Positions 18,501 to 26,054 of a DNA stretch of 64,000 bases are shown here, piece by piece (the stretch's first letter is position 1; every line of letters begins with the position of its first letter). The notes beneath the pieces were generated by a model. The model worked only from the letters and a program-made list of their open reading frames with translations, did no database searches and had not been told where the DNA came from. Both the position numbers and the translations under genes were made by a program. The stretch spans positions 1 through 64,000 of the forward strand of contig CAYMKL010000016.1 in assembly GCA_964390805.1 (NCBI GenBank). Direction: 5' to 3'. This DNA comes from CAYMKL01 sp964390805 (GTDB taxonomy: Bacteria; Chloroflexota; Anaerolineae; VGOG01).

Positions 18501-18666
18501 ACAGCCCCAGGCCGAGGCCCAGGAGAATGGGGTTGAGCGCCGAGCTAAAGCTCGACGCTGAAAGAACAAAGCCCCCTTCAGGGGCTAGATTGCAGCCCGA
18601 AGGGCTTTGTTCTTTCAGCCCGGAGCTTCCAGCTCCGGGCGAGCAAGCTCCATTACTGTTAAACAT
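15502..18666 (-). CDS. DUF2723 family membrane glycosyltransferase-like protein with C-terminal beta-sandwich repeats
   Basis: About 1054 aa. The signature NSGEFQFVADILGIAHPPGYPLYTMLGKL marks DUF2723, a GT-C-like family predicted to transfer sugars from polyprenyl carriers to exported protein or glycan. About a dozen hydrophobic segments precede an extracytoplasmic region with several modules like those of the 11377 protein. I place the start at ATG 18666, just after the GT4 stop; a longer frame to 18726 would overlap that gene. The first about 35 codons consist of a palindromic repeat (18541-18642), so the ancestral start may lie nearer ALNPILLGLG. At least four other repeats are embedded in frame: LSRVEG at 17135, STELAEV and CPELGRR at 17644-17697, and a poly-C/CSGQAL block at 16681. 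Confidence 0.75.
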   Translation of the reverse strand: MFNSNGACSPGAGSSGLKEQSPSGCNLAPEGGFVLSASSFSSALNPILLGLGLGLYASRVIAEATTTAWPRLASLALIIVCSVVGIGLAALGQRYGLMLTPLVTLYAYVLYLRIEPALAWSAAFVAVTALLIANVKGKRSLPMESIVFILCLGLYVRTLAPTVLPSNSGEFQFVADILGIAHPPGYPLYTMLGKLFTLIPVGDVAYRVNLMSAFFAALTLALVSRTVRRVTDSALGGVVGALVLGTSTTFWAQATTANTRSLTAFFAALMLFALVSYAKKRKAVYLILFALAFGLGITHHGSLVFLILPFVAFLLVTELETRNGSTELAEVSKPCPELGRRIETSLFTRVRSLRKPLLAFLLSLVVLLYLPIRGILGTPFGPSDIATPAGFLNHVLARGFRGDMFYFASSGLLLERFKVLANILDFQFGLGLLIAAAVGALIMLGKDWRLLLLCGGTVAVQALVTVTYRAPETVEYLIPAYVPLAIIIGHGTAVLGHWSRFKALVLSRVEGLDACLVSFVILLGVIQLAHRYPSFAWLSEDRSARQYAESVMSDAPSDALVLANWHWATPLWYLQYSEGARPDVEVKYVYPEGAEPISATWLRRIEDNVGERPLIVTNYYQEFGATPYRFTPLGEAFLVQSEVAPPQSPPTLRPCSGQALGGKPGDVVRLDATFGGKIQLLGYRLPKDSVPSGHPLYLDLYWQPMVELGGNYSFFVHLVGDGGRVLGQMDVTHDMAGFKTGEVSVDGYEIQVLPTTPSGSYQLIAGLYITLPKGGWQRLTTKEGAETVLLAEVEVMPPALRPVTLHPLHQPFANGLTLIGVDHDTSLEDSRRVYLHWHRVGTEDGDYDVLLYANDTVVTSSHLPRVPLGTYLTTAHDLPLTAMTLQVELRSTDDVISQCLGPWYWPRGGRLALPTPSPRSHYVDLGGEMLLAGVEYRMLPGDTVRVGLRLVAKKPLLRDYVVSVRLTDEAGRLLSQDDTVPALGSIPTLKWIRGSSIFDVHSVSVPVGAQAGSLRLSLVVYDAFTMRKLGVLDDRLAKLGASVPLAQLEPGGDG
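16681..16740. repeat. Poly-C plus family C composite repeat (family D)
   Basis: Runs of seven C or G flank CCTGCCCTGAGCAAGGTCGAAGG. It encodes PPQSPPTLRPCSGQALGGKPG in the DUF2723 gene. Comparable composites occur at 29225 and 59014. Confidence 0.8.
17135..17157. repeat. Family C short repeat in DUF2723 gene
   Basis: CCTTCGACTCTGCTCAGGAC, read in frame as VLSRVEGL. Other members are at 16692, 17644, 19260 and 59044. Confidence 0.8.
17644..17697. repeat. Paired family C and family B repeats in DUF2723 gene
   Basis: CCTTCGACCAAGCTCAGGAC followed after a few bases by GACTTCGGCGAGCTCAGTCG. In frame the pair encodes NGSTELAEVSKPCPELGRR between two membrane segments. Confidence 0.85.
18541..18642. 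repeat. Nested palindromic repeat at the 5' end of the DUF2723 gene (family G)
   Basis: The central stem CTGAAAGAACAAAGCCC / GGGCTTTGTTCTTTCAG is perfect over 17 bp. It is flanked by CGAGCTAAAGCTCG and CGGAGCTTCCAGCTCCG, each itself palindromic. It supplies much of the proposed N-terminus (ACSPGAGSSGLKEQ). Confidence 0.8.
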
Positions 18667-18668
18667 CT

Positions 18669-19808
18669 CTAGCAGCCAACCACCTTCCGATAAACAACCA
18701 ACGTCTCCAGCGCGGTTTGCCTCCAACTGAACTTAGCCGCCTGGTCCAAAGCTCTTTGCCGTAGTTTAGCCCTGAGAACATCATCAATTAGGAGCATCTC
18801 CATGGCTTCGGCCAGGGCTTCCACGTCTGTGGGTTCGACCAATATCCCACCTTCGCCTACCACCTCCGGCAACGACGAATGGTTGGAGGTTATGACAGGG
18901 GCGCCACAGGCCATCGCTTCCAGAGGCGGCAAACCGAACCCCTCGTAGAGCGAGGGAAAAACGAAAGCCGTCGCCCCGCTTAGAAGAGCCGGCTTGTCCT
19001 CCTCATGTACCCAGCCGGTGAAGATCACCCTATCCTCCACTCCCAATTCCCTGACCAGGCGGCAGGGGTCTGGAAACAGAGGGCTGTCCCGCCCAGGCAA
19101 CTTGCCGGCAATGACCAGCCTGGCCTGCCGCCATCTACTGACCAGCAAAGCGAAGGCCCTGAGCAAAGTGGAGAGGTTCTTGCGCTGGTCGAAGCCGCCC
19201 AGATAGAGAAGGTAACGCTCTGGCAGGGCATACTTTCGGCGGATCGCAGCCAGTTGGGCCCTTCGACTTGGCTCAGGACAGGCCTCGTCCTCCACGGGCT
19301 GGAATGTCTCGCCAGCGGCCTCGTAGGTGACGTGGATGCGCTCTGGCGGGATGTGCAGGTAGCGCACGATGTCCCTCTTGGATGCCTGGGAGACAGTGAT
19401 GATGGCCTCGGCCCTTCGGGCTGCGGCGGCCACCAATCGAGTGTATAGTCGCACCAGGAGTGAACCACGATAGGCGGGCAAGATGAGGGGGATGAGGTCG
19501 TGGACGGTGACCACTGTTGGCACCGTTGGGAAGAAAGGCGAGGCGAAGTAGGGAACGTGGGCCAGGTCTATGTCCGGGCGACGACAGGTGCGGGGGAAAG
19601 AGACTTGCTCGAACCAGAGCTTGCTGAAATTGCGGATTGCGGATTGCGGATTGCGGATTTTGGAGATTCGGGGCGCTAGGCATGGGCTGAGCAAAAGGTA
19701 TTCATTCGTTGGATCCACCTTCGCCAGCGCCTCCAGCAAGTTGTGCGTGTACTGCCCGCTGCCCGTCGCAGGGCGCTCCAGGAAGAGGGCGTTAATCCCT
19801 ATGCGCAT
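18669..19808 (-). CDS. Family 4 glycosyltransferase (GT-B fold)
   Basis: 379 aa, the usual size for GT4 enzymes. N-terminal MRIGINALFLERPATGSGQY and HDLIPLILPAYRG are typical of mannosyl- or rhamnosyltransferase relatives. The C-terminal domain has FPSLYEGFGLPPLEAMACGAPV, whose E..G..LP.LEAM motif binds the nucleotide-sugar. It transfers a sugar from an NDP donor in the cytoplasm; the acceptor is unknown. Two repeats are embedded: CPEPSRRAQ at 19260 and a run of four ATTGCGG units at 19630-19659 encoding SKIRNPQSAIRNF. The 5' end overlaps the epimerase gene by 17 bases, indicating translation from the same mRNA. Confidence 0.88.
   Translation of the reverse strand: MRIGINALFLERPATGSGQYTHNLLEALAKVDPTNEYLLLSPCLAPRISKIRNPQSAIRNFSKLWFEQVSFPRTCRRPDIDLAHVPYFASPFFPTVPTVVTVHDLIPLILPAYRGSLLVRLYTRLVAAAARRAEAIITVSQASKRDIVRYLHIPPERIHVTYEAAGETFQPVEDEACPEPSRRAQLAAIRRKYALPERYLLYLGGFDQRKNLSTLLRAFALLVSRWRQARLVIAGKLPGRDSPLFPDPCRLVRELGVEDRVIFTGWVHEEDKPALLSGATAFVFPSLYEGFGLPPLEAMACGAPVITSNHSSLPEVVGEGGILVEPTDVEALAEAMEMLLIDDVLRAKLRQRALDQAAKFSWRQTALETLVVYRKVVGC
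19260..19282. repeat. Family C short repeat in GT4 gene
   Basis: CCTTCGACTTGGCTCAGGAC, read on the minus strand as ACPEPSRRA, sits in the linker ahead of the second Rossmann domain. Confidence 0.85.
19630..19659. repeat. ATTGCGG tandem repeat in GT4 gene
   Basis: Four near-perfect 7-bp units (ATTGCGG) encode IRNPQSAIRN on the minus strand. Because 7 is not a multiple of 3, each unit is read in a different frame. Confidence 0.85.
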
Positions 19809-20721
19809 TTCTGAAATACTCTACCGTCCTCCGCATCCCCTCGTGCAACCCGACCCGCGGCGCCCAGTCTAGCTCATGCTGGGCCTTGCTGGCATCCAGG
19901 TAGATTTTGAAGACCTCGCCTAGCTTTGGAGGGCCATGGACGGCCTCTTTCTCATAGCCAGTGATCTCCTTCAGTTTGGCGAAGATCTCGCTTATGGAGG
20001 TGCCGATTCCCCAACCGATGTTGTAGATATGGTCCTCGCCCCTTTCTATGGCCTTGACGTTGGCCTCGGCGATGTCGCTGACGTAGACGAAGTCCCGCTC
20101 CTGCTCACCGCTTCCGTTTATGATGGGCTCCCCACCTTGGAGCATCTGGCCGGTGAAGATGGCGACTACCCCTGCCTCGCCGTAAGGATCCTGCCGGGGT
20201 CCATAGACGTTGGCGTAGCGCAAGGCAATGTAGTGCAAGCCATGGTTGGCGCCGTAGAGGTAGAGGTAGTGCTCCAGGAAATGCTTGCTGGCCCCATAGG
20301 GATCAAGCGGATTGATGGGGTGAGACTCGTCGGCAGGAAGGTACTCCGGCTCGCCGTAGACGGCCCCACCGGTAGAGGCGTAAATGAATTTGCCGACGCC
20401 GTACTTCCGGCTCAGTTCTAGCAAGTTGAGCGAACCAATGACGTTGACCTCGGCGTATAGGACAGGCTTTTCCATGGATTCCCGCACGTTGGCCCGCGCC
20501 GCCTGGTGGTTGACGATCTCAGGTCGTTCGGCGGCGAAGACCTCCTCCAGGCCCTGGGCATCGCGGATGTCGAGATGATAGAACTTCGCCTGCGGGTTAA
20601 GATACTCGCGCTTCCCGGTGGAGAGGTCGTCCACCACGACCACCTCGTGCCCCCTTTCGACCAAAGCGTCCACCACGTGCGAGCCGATAAAGCCAGCACC
20701 TCCGGTAACCAGAATTCTCAT
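19792..20721 (-). CDS. NAD-dependent sugar-nucleotide epimerase/dehydratase (GalE-like)
   Basis: 309 aa starting at MRILVTGGAGFIGSHVVDAL, chosen because AGGGGAG lies 6-7 bases upstream; the in-frame extension to 20796 has no ribosome site. Extended SDR features are a GxxGxxG NAD motif at 7-13, the catalytic Ser in ASTGGAVYG, and YGASK with the Tyr/Lys pair. PLDPYGASKHFLEHY and RYANVYGPRQDP are typical UDP-glucose 4-epimerase family sequence. It likely converts UDP-glucose/galactose or a related NDP-sugar and supplies the GT4 and DUF2723 enzymes downstream. The sugar cannot be fixed from sequence. Confidence 0.87.
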   Translation of the reverse strand: MRILVTGGAGFIGSHVVDALVERGHEVVVVDDLSTGKREYLNPQAKFYHLDIRDAQGLEEVFAAERPEIVNHQAARANVRESMEKPVLYAEVNVIGSLNLLELSRKYGVGKFIYASTGGAVYGEPEYLPADESHPINPLDPYGASKHFLEHYLYLYGANHGLHYIALRYANVYGPRQDPYGEAGVVAIFTGQMLQGGEPIINGSGEQERDFVYVSDIAEANVKAIERGEDHIYNIGWGIGTSISEIFAKLKEITGYEKEAVHGPPKLGEVFKIYLDASKAQHELDWAPRVGLHEGMRRTVEYFRNAHRD

Positions 20722-20768
20722 TGTCGCTCCCCTTTCGAGTTTTTGTCCCTTGCAGGGTTTCGCGGCTA

Positions 20769-21815
20769 TTATACCCCTTCTCGGCGAATTCTCCAAATCC
20801 GATCAAAGCGCTCCCGCACTTGCGCCGGCGAGGCCGTACCAGTAGTGCCTATCTGCTGGATGGTGACGGAGGCGACAAGGTTGCCCAACAAGGCCGCTTC
20901 CTCTGGCTCGGCGCCGCTGCCCAGGGCTGACACGACGCCGGCCATCACACTGTCGCCCGCCCCAACGATGTCTACTTTGCCCTCTACTGGCACGGCCGGA
21001 ATGTGTCGGCAGCCCTCTTCAGTGAACAGGAGGATGCCTTGAGATCCGACGGTGAGGAAGACCGGCTTTTGGTTTCGGCGAAAGAGCTCCGTGCCGCACT
21101 CCCTGGCTGTTTCCAGGGTGAACCCGCCTTCCCACTCCGGCCGCAGGGCTAAGATCGCCTCGCGCCAGTTGGGCTTGATGACCACGTGCTGGAAGAGCCC
21201 GATGCGCTGGCGAGAGTCGGCGGCGAAGGTTTTGTCGGGATAGCGGACCGCCAGTCGCCCTATCTCCTCCCGCACCCGGTCGGTGATCACGCCGCAATTG
21301 CGCTCCGGTACCTGGTCGGCGATGACCACTGCGTCCACTTTGTGCGTCAGTTGCCGCAGGCGGGCGATGACTTGCTCCTCCGCGTCCGACGGCAGCGGGG
21401 CGCGGTTCTTGATGTCGAGCCGCTGAATCTCGTGCTCCCGGCCGTCGGATTCCCGCATCATGGGCTTGGTGTAAGTCGGCGTGAAGAGGTCGGCTCGCTG
21501 GATGAGCGGCTCGATGTCCACTCCTCTCTCCGCCAGGCCCTGCTTCAGCTCGTAACCCTCACCGTCGTCGCCTATGACGCCCAACGCCGCGACCTTGACT
21601 CCCAGAGCCCGCAGGTTGGAAGTGACCGTCCCAGCAGCTCCAGGGCTACACCGCGCCTCCACGACCTGATAGGCCTCCAGTCCCGTCTCCAGCGAGACCT
21701 CGCTCAACTGCCGGTCAATGACCAGGTACTTGTCCAGAAAGAAGTCGCCCACCACCAGCACGTGGACGTGGGGGAATCGGTTCAGCAGTTCATCGAGCCG
21801 TCTTTCGTCCATCAT
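20769..21815 (-). CDS. PfkB-family sugar kinase, HldE N-domain-like
   Basis: 348 aa. VVGDFFLDKYL near the N-terminus, the GAAGTVTSNL sugar-site loop and the C-terminal VDIVGAGDSVMAG (GAGD catalytic base) identify a ribokinase-fold enzyme. The N-terminal region resembles the heptose-7-phosphate kinase half of HldE/RfaE, but there is no cytidylyltransferase-like domain. It probably phosphorylates a sugar phosphate. Its start overlaps the previous stop by 4 bases (GAGAGGAG ribosome site), so the genes are translationally coupled. A GmhA-like isomerase lies at 29458, which would fit a heptose route, but this is only a suggestion. Confidence 0.8.
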   Translation of the reverse strand: MMDERRLDELLNRFPHVHVLVVGDFFLDKYLVIDRQLSEVSLETGLEAYQVVEARCSPGAAGTVTSNLRALGVKVAALGVIGDDGEGYELKQGLAERGVDIEPLIQRADLFTPTYTKPMMRESDGREHEIQRLDIKNRAPLPSDAEEQVIARLRQLTHKVDAVVIADQVPERNCGVITDRVREEIGRLAVRYPDKTFAADSRQRIGLFQHVVIKPNWREAILALRPEWEGGFTLETARECGTELFRRNQKPVFLTVGSQGILLFTEEGCRHIPAVPVEGKVDIVGAGDSVMAGVVSALGSGAEPEEAALLGNLVASVTIQQIGTTGTASPAQVRERFDRIWRIRREGV

Positions 21816-22774
21816 CTCCTCTCGGTAACGAGGCCATACAGATTGGGCAGCGTGGCCCGATGGTCGCCGCGGATGTAGAAACTCTCGCCGCCGTCCTGGA
21901 CGGTGCGCACCAGGAGGGTCTTGTAGGGCCGGAAGTAGTAGCGCGCATCGGACTTGGACGCCTCGGTGTGATAGTCGGGGTCTAGGTGTACCAAGTCGAA
22001 GACAGCAGTGGTGAAGCGGTTGATGTGCCGCCCCTCCTGGCGGGCCACGTTGCGGGCCATGGCCAGGGCTTTGAGAAAGACTTCCGGACCCATCACCGCC
22101 GTGCCGAAGTTCAAGAGCACCCCGTTTTGCAGCTTGGAGACGCTGTGGGCCAGGATCAAAAAGTCGCAGTAGGATGCCTCGCCCAGAGCCGCGCCATCGC
22201 AGTTAGGGTGCTCGTGGATGATGTCGTAGCCAATGCCCACGTGCGCTGTCACTGGCACCCGCAGTCGGTAGCCCGCCGCCAGGATGCTCGCGTCACCATG
22301 TGGCAGTCGCTTTTCCTCGATCATCCGCCCGACCGCCTCGCCCAGTCCAAGACCGTCGCGTGCTCCCTGCTTGATGGCGTCGTTGATGCGGCCCGTCTCC
22401 TCCCACAATCCGAACTGCCCCTCCCGGATGTAGCGGGCCACGCTCTCGGTAGTCGCTCCGGTGAAGGCCAGTTCGAAGTCGTGGATGGGGCCAGCGCCGT
22501 TCATGCCAACGTGGGTGACGATGCCTCGCTCCATCAGATCAATGACGAAGCGCGACAGGCCGCGCTTGATGACGTGCGCGCCCATCATCAGGATCACTTG
22601 AGACCCGGCTTGATGCGCCTGCGCAACACGCTCAGCCACCTTTCTCAGGTCAGGGGCATCGAAAGGTGGAATATCGTCGTCCAGGTTCAAGACCTCGGCC
22701 AAAGCCATGTCGTGCACTCGCTCCGACAGAGGTCGGAGCTTCAGCTTGCTGCGGTCGAAAAGAGGATAGGGCAT
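21812..22774 (-). CDS. Deoxyhypusine synthase-like protein
   Basis: 320 aa. MMGAHVIKRGLSRFVIDLMERG and THVGMNGAGPIHDFELAFTG resemble the NAD-binding core of the deoxyhypusine synthase family; PVTAHVGIGYDIIHEHPN follows. Bacterial members often act on small substrates (homospermidine synthase-like) or are uncharacterised. I do not see the lysine motif of true deoxyhypusine synthase clearly, and no eIF5A would be expected in a bacterium. It sits between a HAD phosphatase and a PfkB kinase in one transcription unit, overlapping the kinase start by 4 bases. It could instead be a sugar-related oxidoreductase of the same fold. Confidence 0.55.
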   Translation of the reverse strand: MPYPLFDRSKLKLRPLSERVHDMALAEVLNLDDDIPPFDAPDLRKVAERVAQAHQAGSQVILMMGAHVIKRGLSRFVIDLMERGIVTHVGMNGAGPIHDFELAFTGATTESVARYIREGQFGLWEETGRINDAIKQGARDGLGLGEAVGRMIEEKRLPHGDASILAAGYRLRVPVTAHVGIGYDIIHEHPNCDGAALGEASYCDFLILAHSVSKLQNGVLLNFGTAVMGPEVFLKALAMARNVARQEGRHINRFTTAVFDLVHLDPDYHTEASKSDARYYFRPYKTLLVRTVQDGGESFYIRGDHRATLPNLYGLVTERR

Positions 22775-22777
22775 CGG

Positions 22778-23665
22778 TCAATCCTCCGCAAAAAGATAGG
22801 CCACCAATTGCTCGTACTGGCGAAAATCGGGGATGATGAGGTCGGCCCCGGCCTTAATCAGCCGCTGCCGCTTCCACTCGTTGGTCCCCCGGCGATTGGC
22901 CTCATCGGAAGCGACCCCCACGGCGATTCCGCCCACGGCCTTGGTGTCCTCGATCTCGACGTAGCCATCGCCAAAGGCCACCAGTTCGGGGCCGCTCAAA
23001 CGGTTCTCGTCGAGGATGCGCTCAATGACCATCTTCTTGGAGTAATTCTGGTAATCGTCCAGTGCGCCGTAAACGCTGGCAAAGTACGGCGGCAGCCCCA
23101 GGGCCGCCGCCTCATCCAGCACGTAGACCTCATCAGTGCCTGAGGCCAGATAGCAGGAAACGCCACGGGCACGCAGGGCCTCCAGCATTGGTACCGCCCC
23201 GGGCACCATCATCTCCTCCGGCTCGATTTCGCCGTCCTTCAGCCCAGCCACGCGCCCCTTGATGCGCTCCCACAGCCGATCCAGGTACATCCATTTGTAC
23301 TCCAACGGGGCCAGGGGCTCTCCCCCACGCTGACGCACCTCTTGGCAAAGCTGGATCATCTGATAGATGGTCTGCTTGCCCGTCAACTGGGCTACGAACT
23401 CGGTGACCACGGCGCAAAGCTCCTCCTCGGACTCGTGTCGCCTGTCCTGAGCCTCGTCGCTTGCACTGAGCGCGGGACACCCTCCCGTCGAAGTGAAGGG
23501 CGGGGTTTCCAGCAGCACCTCGACCATCATGGGAATCATCACCCCCTGCCAGCCCTCGCGGATGAGCGACACTGTGCCGTCGAAATCGAACAGAGCGTGG
23601 CGGACGTGGCCGCGGGGGACGTGGGGATTGATGATTTCGATGTGGGTGTTCTCCAAAAATGTCAT
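22778..23665 (-). CDS. HAD-superfamily phosphatase (phosphoglycolate phosphatase-like)
   Basis: 295 aa from ATG 23665, which shares its A with the TGA of the preceding gene (TGATG coupling). HALFDFDGTVSLI is motif I with both catalytic aspartates. ASGTDEVYV fits motif II, SKKMVIERIL supplies the lysine, and VAFGDGYVEIEDTK is motif III/IV. The cap insert contains an atypical peptide TSTGGCPALSASDEAQD encoded by a repeat at 23441-23499. It likely dephosphorylates a sugar phosphate made by the neighbouring kinases. Substrate unknown. Confidence 0.85.
   Translation of the reverse strand: MTFLENTHIEIINPHVPRGHVRHALFDFDGTVSLIREGWQGVMIPMMVEVLLETPPFTSTGGCPALSASDEAQDRRHESEEELCAVVTEFVAQLTGKQTIYQMIQLCQEVRQRGGEPLAPLEYKWMYLDRLWERIKGRVAGLKDGEIEPEEMMVPGAVPMLEALRARGVSCYLASGTDEVYVLDEAAALGLPPYFASVYGALDDYQNYSKKMVIERILDENRLSGPELVAFGDGYVEIEDTKAVGGIAVGVASDEANRRGTNEWKRQRLIKAGADLIIPDFRQYEQLVAYLFAED
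23441..23499. repeat. Long variant of the family C repeat in HAD gene
   Basis: CCTGTCCTGAGCCTCGTCGC and the following CACTGAGCGCGGGACACC...TCGAAGTGAAGG share the TCCTGAGC / TCGAAG ends of family C but with a longer middle. It encodes the TSTGGCPALSASDEAQD insert. Confidence 0.6.
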
Positions 23666-25023
23666 CAATACTCGTAGCAACTGCCGCCGATGAACTCCCG
23701 CAGCAACGAGTCGGGCGGTATGGCTGAGGCGCTCGTGGGCCGGCCATCGTCCTCGACTGGGGTGACGGATTTCAGGAGGTTATACACGCGCTCGGCGCGC
23801 ATGAAAGCATCCTTGCGCAGCGGATCGTCCCTGTACTGTTCCACCCACTCCTCGAAGTGGCCGAATAGCCTGGCCTGCATGATAGGGAGCTCGTACGGCA
23901 GGCCGCTGTTGACGATGTAGTCGGTCGTGTTGACGTAGGGGATAATGTTGCGCATCTCGCTGCTGCGAACGTAGTGCCAGTGTTCCAGCGTTTGACGTGG
24001 TTTGTAGGCGCGGTGAGTGGCATCGCGGACCATGCGGCGCATCAATCGCAGATCCGTCCAGCGAACGAACTTCCCGTCAGGGCCTTTCATCTGCAGCAGC
24101 GGTTCGATGTACAGTTTGAACTTTGATTCGTCGTCCACGCTCCTCGTCATGTCGGCGTACAGACCGTGCAGGCTGTCAATGAGGATGATGTCGCCCGGCC
24201 CGACCCGCATCGGGGTCTGGGCGTCGTGTCGCTTGCCGGCCTTGAAATCATAGAAGGGGGTCCGTACCTCCTCCCCGGCGATCAGGCGCACCAGGTGCTC
24301 GTTGATGAGCTCCAGGTCGAGGGCCTGGGGCGTCTCAAAGTCGTAGTCACCGTGCTCATCCTTGGGGTGAAGCTCCAGATCGAAGAAGTAATTGTCAACG
24401 GTTAGCGGGGCCAGTCTGAGGCCCATCTGCGTCAGCAGATGGCTGAGCTTGATGGTGGTGGTGGTCTTGCCAGAGGAGGAGGGGCCGGCGATGATGACGA
24501 TTTTCACTCTATCCTGCCGCTCTCCGATCATCTCCGACGCGGTGGTGATGTCCTCGTTGTAAGCTCGGTCGGTTTCCCGCACGATCTCAGGGAACTCGCC
24601 CCGCGCAATGCGTTCGTTCAAGCGCGCGACGGTGTGGAGGTCGTGATCAACGGCCCAGTTCAGCACCTCCCAAATCTTGCGCCAGGGGATATTCTCGGAG
24701 GGGTGGGCCTGGCGCTCAGCTCGCTCCCGTCGCCGACGGGCTCGTTCTTCACGGTAGAGAATGTAGGCCTTGGCAGTTCTGGCGTGGCCGTTCTCAATCA
24801 GCACCTTCTCGACGACGTCCTGGATGTCCTCGACGGCGGGTATGTGGCCTGGCGGCGTGGTCCCCTCCAGCATAGCCACAACCTGATCGGCCAGCCCCTC
24901 CGCGACGGACCGGTCTCTGCCGCCCACCGCCACCGCCGCCCGATAGATGGCGTTGGTGATGCGCTCTTTCTTAAAAGGGACAACCGCCCCCGTTCGCTTG
25001 ACTACTTCCTTGATCTTGGCCAT
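23665..25023 (-). CDS. ATP-cone domain fused to a uridine kinase-like P-loop kinase
   Basis: 452 aa. Residues about 5-95 (VVKRTGAVVPFKKERITNAI...) form an ATP-cone, the nucleotide-sensing domain of ribonucleotide reductases and NrdR. From about 165 comes a uridine kinase/phosphoribulokinase fold: Walker A AGPSSSGKTTTTIKLSHLL, then VDNYFFD and a Walker B-like DIILIDSLHGLY. An allosteric ATP/dATP sensor on a nucleoside kinase makes sense beside adenosine deaminase, whose 3' end it overlaps by 22 bases. Phosphorylation of uridine or another nucleoside or sugar is inferred from the fold. Confidence 0.82.
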   Translation of the reverse strand: MAKIKEVVKRTGAVVPFKKERITNAIYRAAVAVGGRDRSVAEGLADQVVAMLEGTTPPGHIPAVEDIQDVVEKVLIENGHARTAKAYILYREERARRRRERAERQAHPSENIPWRKIWEVLNWAVDHDLHTVARLNERIARGEFPEIVRETDRAYNEDITTASEMIGERQDRVKIVIIAGPSSSGKTTTTIKLSHLLTQMGLRLAPLTVDNYFFDLELHPKDEHGDYDFETPQALDLELINEHLVRLIAGEEVRTPFYDFKAGKRHDAQTPMRVGPGDIILIDSLHGLYADMTRSVDDESKFKLYIEPLLQMKGPDGKFVRWTDLRLMRRMVRDATHRAYKPRQTLEHWHYVRSSEMRNIIPYVNTTDYIVNSGLPYELPIMQARLFGHFEEWVEQYRDDPLRKDAFMRAERVYNLLKSVTPVEDDGRPTSASAIPPDSLLREFIGGSCYEY

Positions 25024-26030
25024 GTCGTAAGTCCTCGTTGCACCTTATCCACCAACACATCCTTTTCCTCGGTTGAGAGAAAAGCAATGGTCAGGGCGTT
25101 GCGCTGGGCCTGACGTGTGTGCTCGGCTGTCAGGCCCGCCGCTGGCGCCGCTACCTCGTATTCATGGCGCAGGTCAATGCCGCTCACGCCCGGATCATCG
25201 GTGTTGATCGTCGCCAACAGCCCCCGCTCCAGAAAGGTTCGCAGCGGATGGCTGGCGTAGTCGGGCACGGTGCTGGTCTGCACATTGCTGGTCAGGCTCG
25301 ACTCGATGCCGATCTGGTGCTCGTCCATGTAGTCCAATAAGGCCGGGTCCTCGATGGCTCGAACGGCGTGGCCGATGCGTCTGGCCTCTAAATCACGAAT
25401 GGCCTGCCAGACGCTTTCCGGCCCCGCGACTTCCCCCGCGTGGATCGTCACCTGCCAACTCGCATCTCGTGCTCGCCGTAGGTGTTCCACAAACAGGTCC
25501 CCCGCTTGGTTGGCCTCATCCCCCGCCAGGTCCAGACCCACCAGCCGATCCCGGTGTTGTAGCAGAGCTTCCAACTCCTTCCAAGCGACGTCCGGCCCAT
25601 ACGTGCGGCTGAGAATCCCGATCAGGTTCACTTTCACCCCAAAATCGCGTGCCCCCGCCTCCACACCATCGGCGACGGCTTCCACTACCCCCATTGGGTC
25701 CAGGCCATGGGATTCCGCCATAAACCACGGACTGAAGCGCAGCTCGACGTAATCAATACCCTCCTGTAGGGCATCCTCGACGTTCTCGTACGCTACTCGG
25801 CGGCAGGCGTCGTAATCCACCAGTACCGCCATCATCCACTTGAATTTGGCGATAAAGGCCATGACGCCGGGTTGGGGTCCCATCACCTGTACGTGGGGGC
25901 GCAGCCCTTCGACATCCCAGGCGGGGAGTGGCAGGTTGTGCCGGCGCCCCAGGCGCAGGATCGTTTCCAGGCGCACGTTGCCATCTAAGTGACGATGCAG
26001 GTCAATCAGTGGAAAGTCAGGATCAATCAT
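25002..26030 (-). CDS. add: Adenosine deaminase
   Basis: 342 aa, normal length. The metal-binding LIDLHRHLDGNVR at the start, catalytic TIHAGEVAG (His/Glu), a histidine in RIGHAVRA and INTDDPGVSG (paired Asp) are all present. Phe/Trp-rich FSPWFMAESHG and the VNLIGILSR strand are typical of bacterial Add. It hydrolyses adenosine to inosine in purine salvage. First gene of a tightly packed unit that continues with the ATP-cone kinase. Confidence 0.9.
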   Translation of the reverse strand: MIDPDFPLIDLHRHLDGNVRLETILRLGRRHNLPLPAWDVEGLRPHVQVMGPQPGVMAFIAKFKWMMAVLVDYDACRRVAYENVEDALQEGIDYVELRFSPWFMAESHGLDPMGVVEAVADGVEAGARDFGVKVNLIGILSRTYGPDVAWKELEALLQHRDRLVGLDLAGDEANQAGDLFVEHLRRARDASWQVTIHAGEVAGPESVWQAIRDLEARRIGHAVRAIEDPALLDYMDEHQIGIESSLTSNVQTSTVPDYASHPLRTFLERGLLATINTDDPGVSGIDLRHEYEVAAPAAGLTAEHTRQAQRNALTIAFLSTEEKDVLVDKVQRGLTTWPRSRK

Positions 26031-26054
26031 AGTCGTTTCGTCCTAGTTCTCTCT

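Noticed and set aside
21986..23143. Plus-strand frame of 385 codons
   Set aside because: Antisense to two well-supported genes (DHS-like and HAD); no ribosome site or recognisable motif.
25516..25728. Minus-strand glycine-rich 70-codon frame
   Set aside because: Shadow of adenosine deaminase in another frame.
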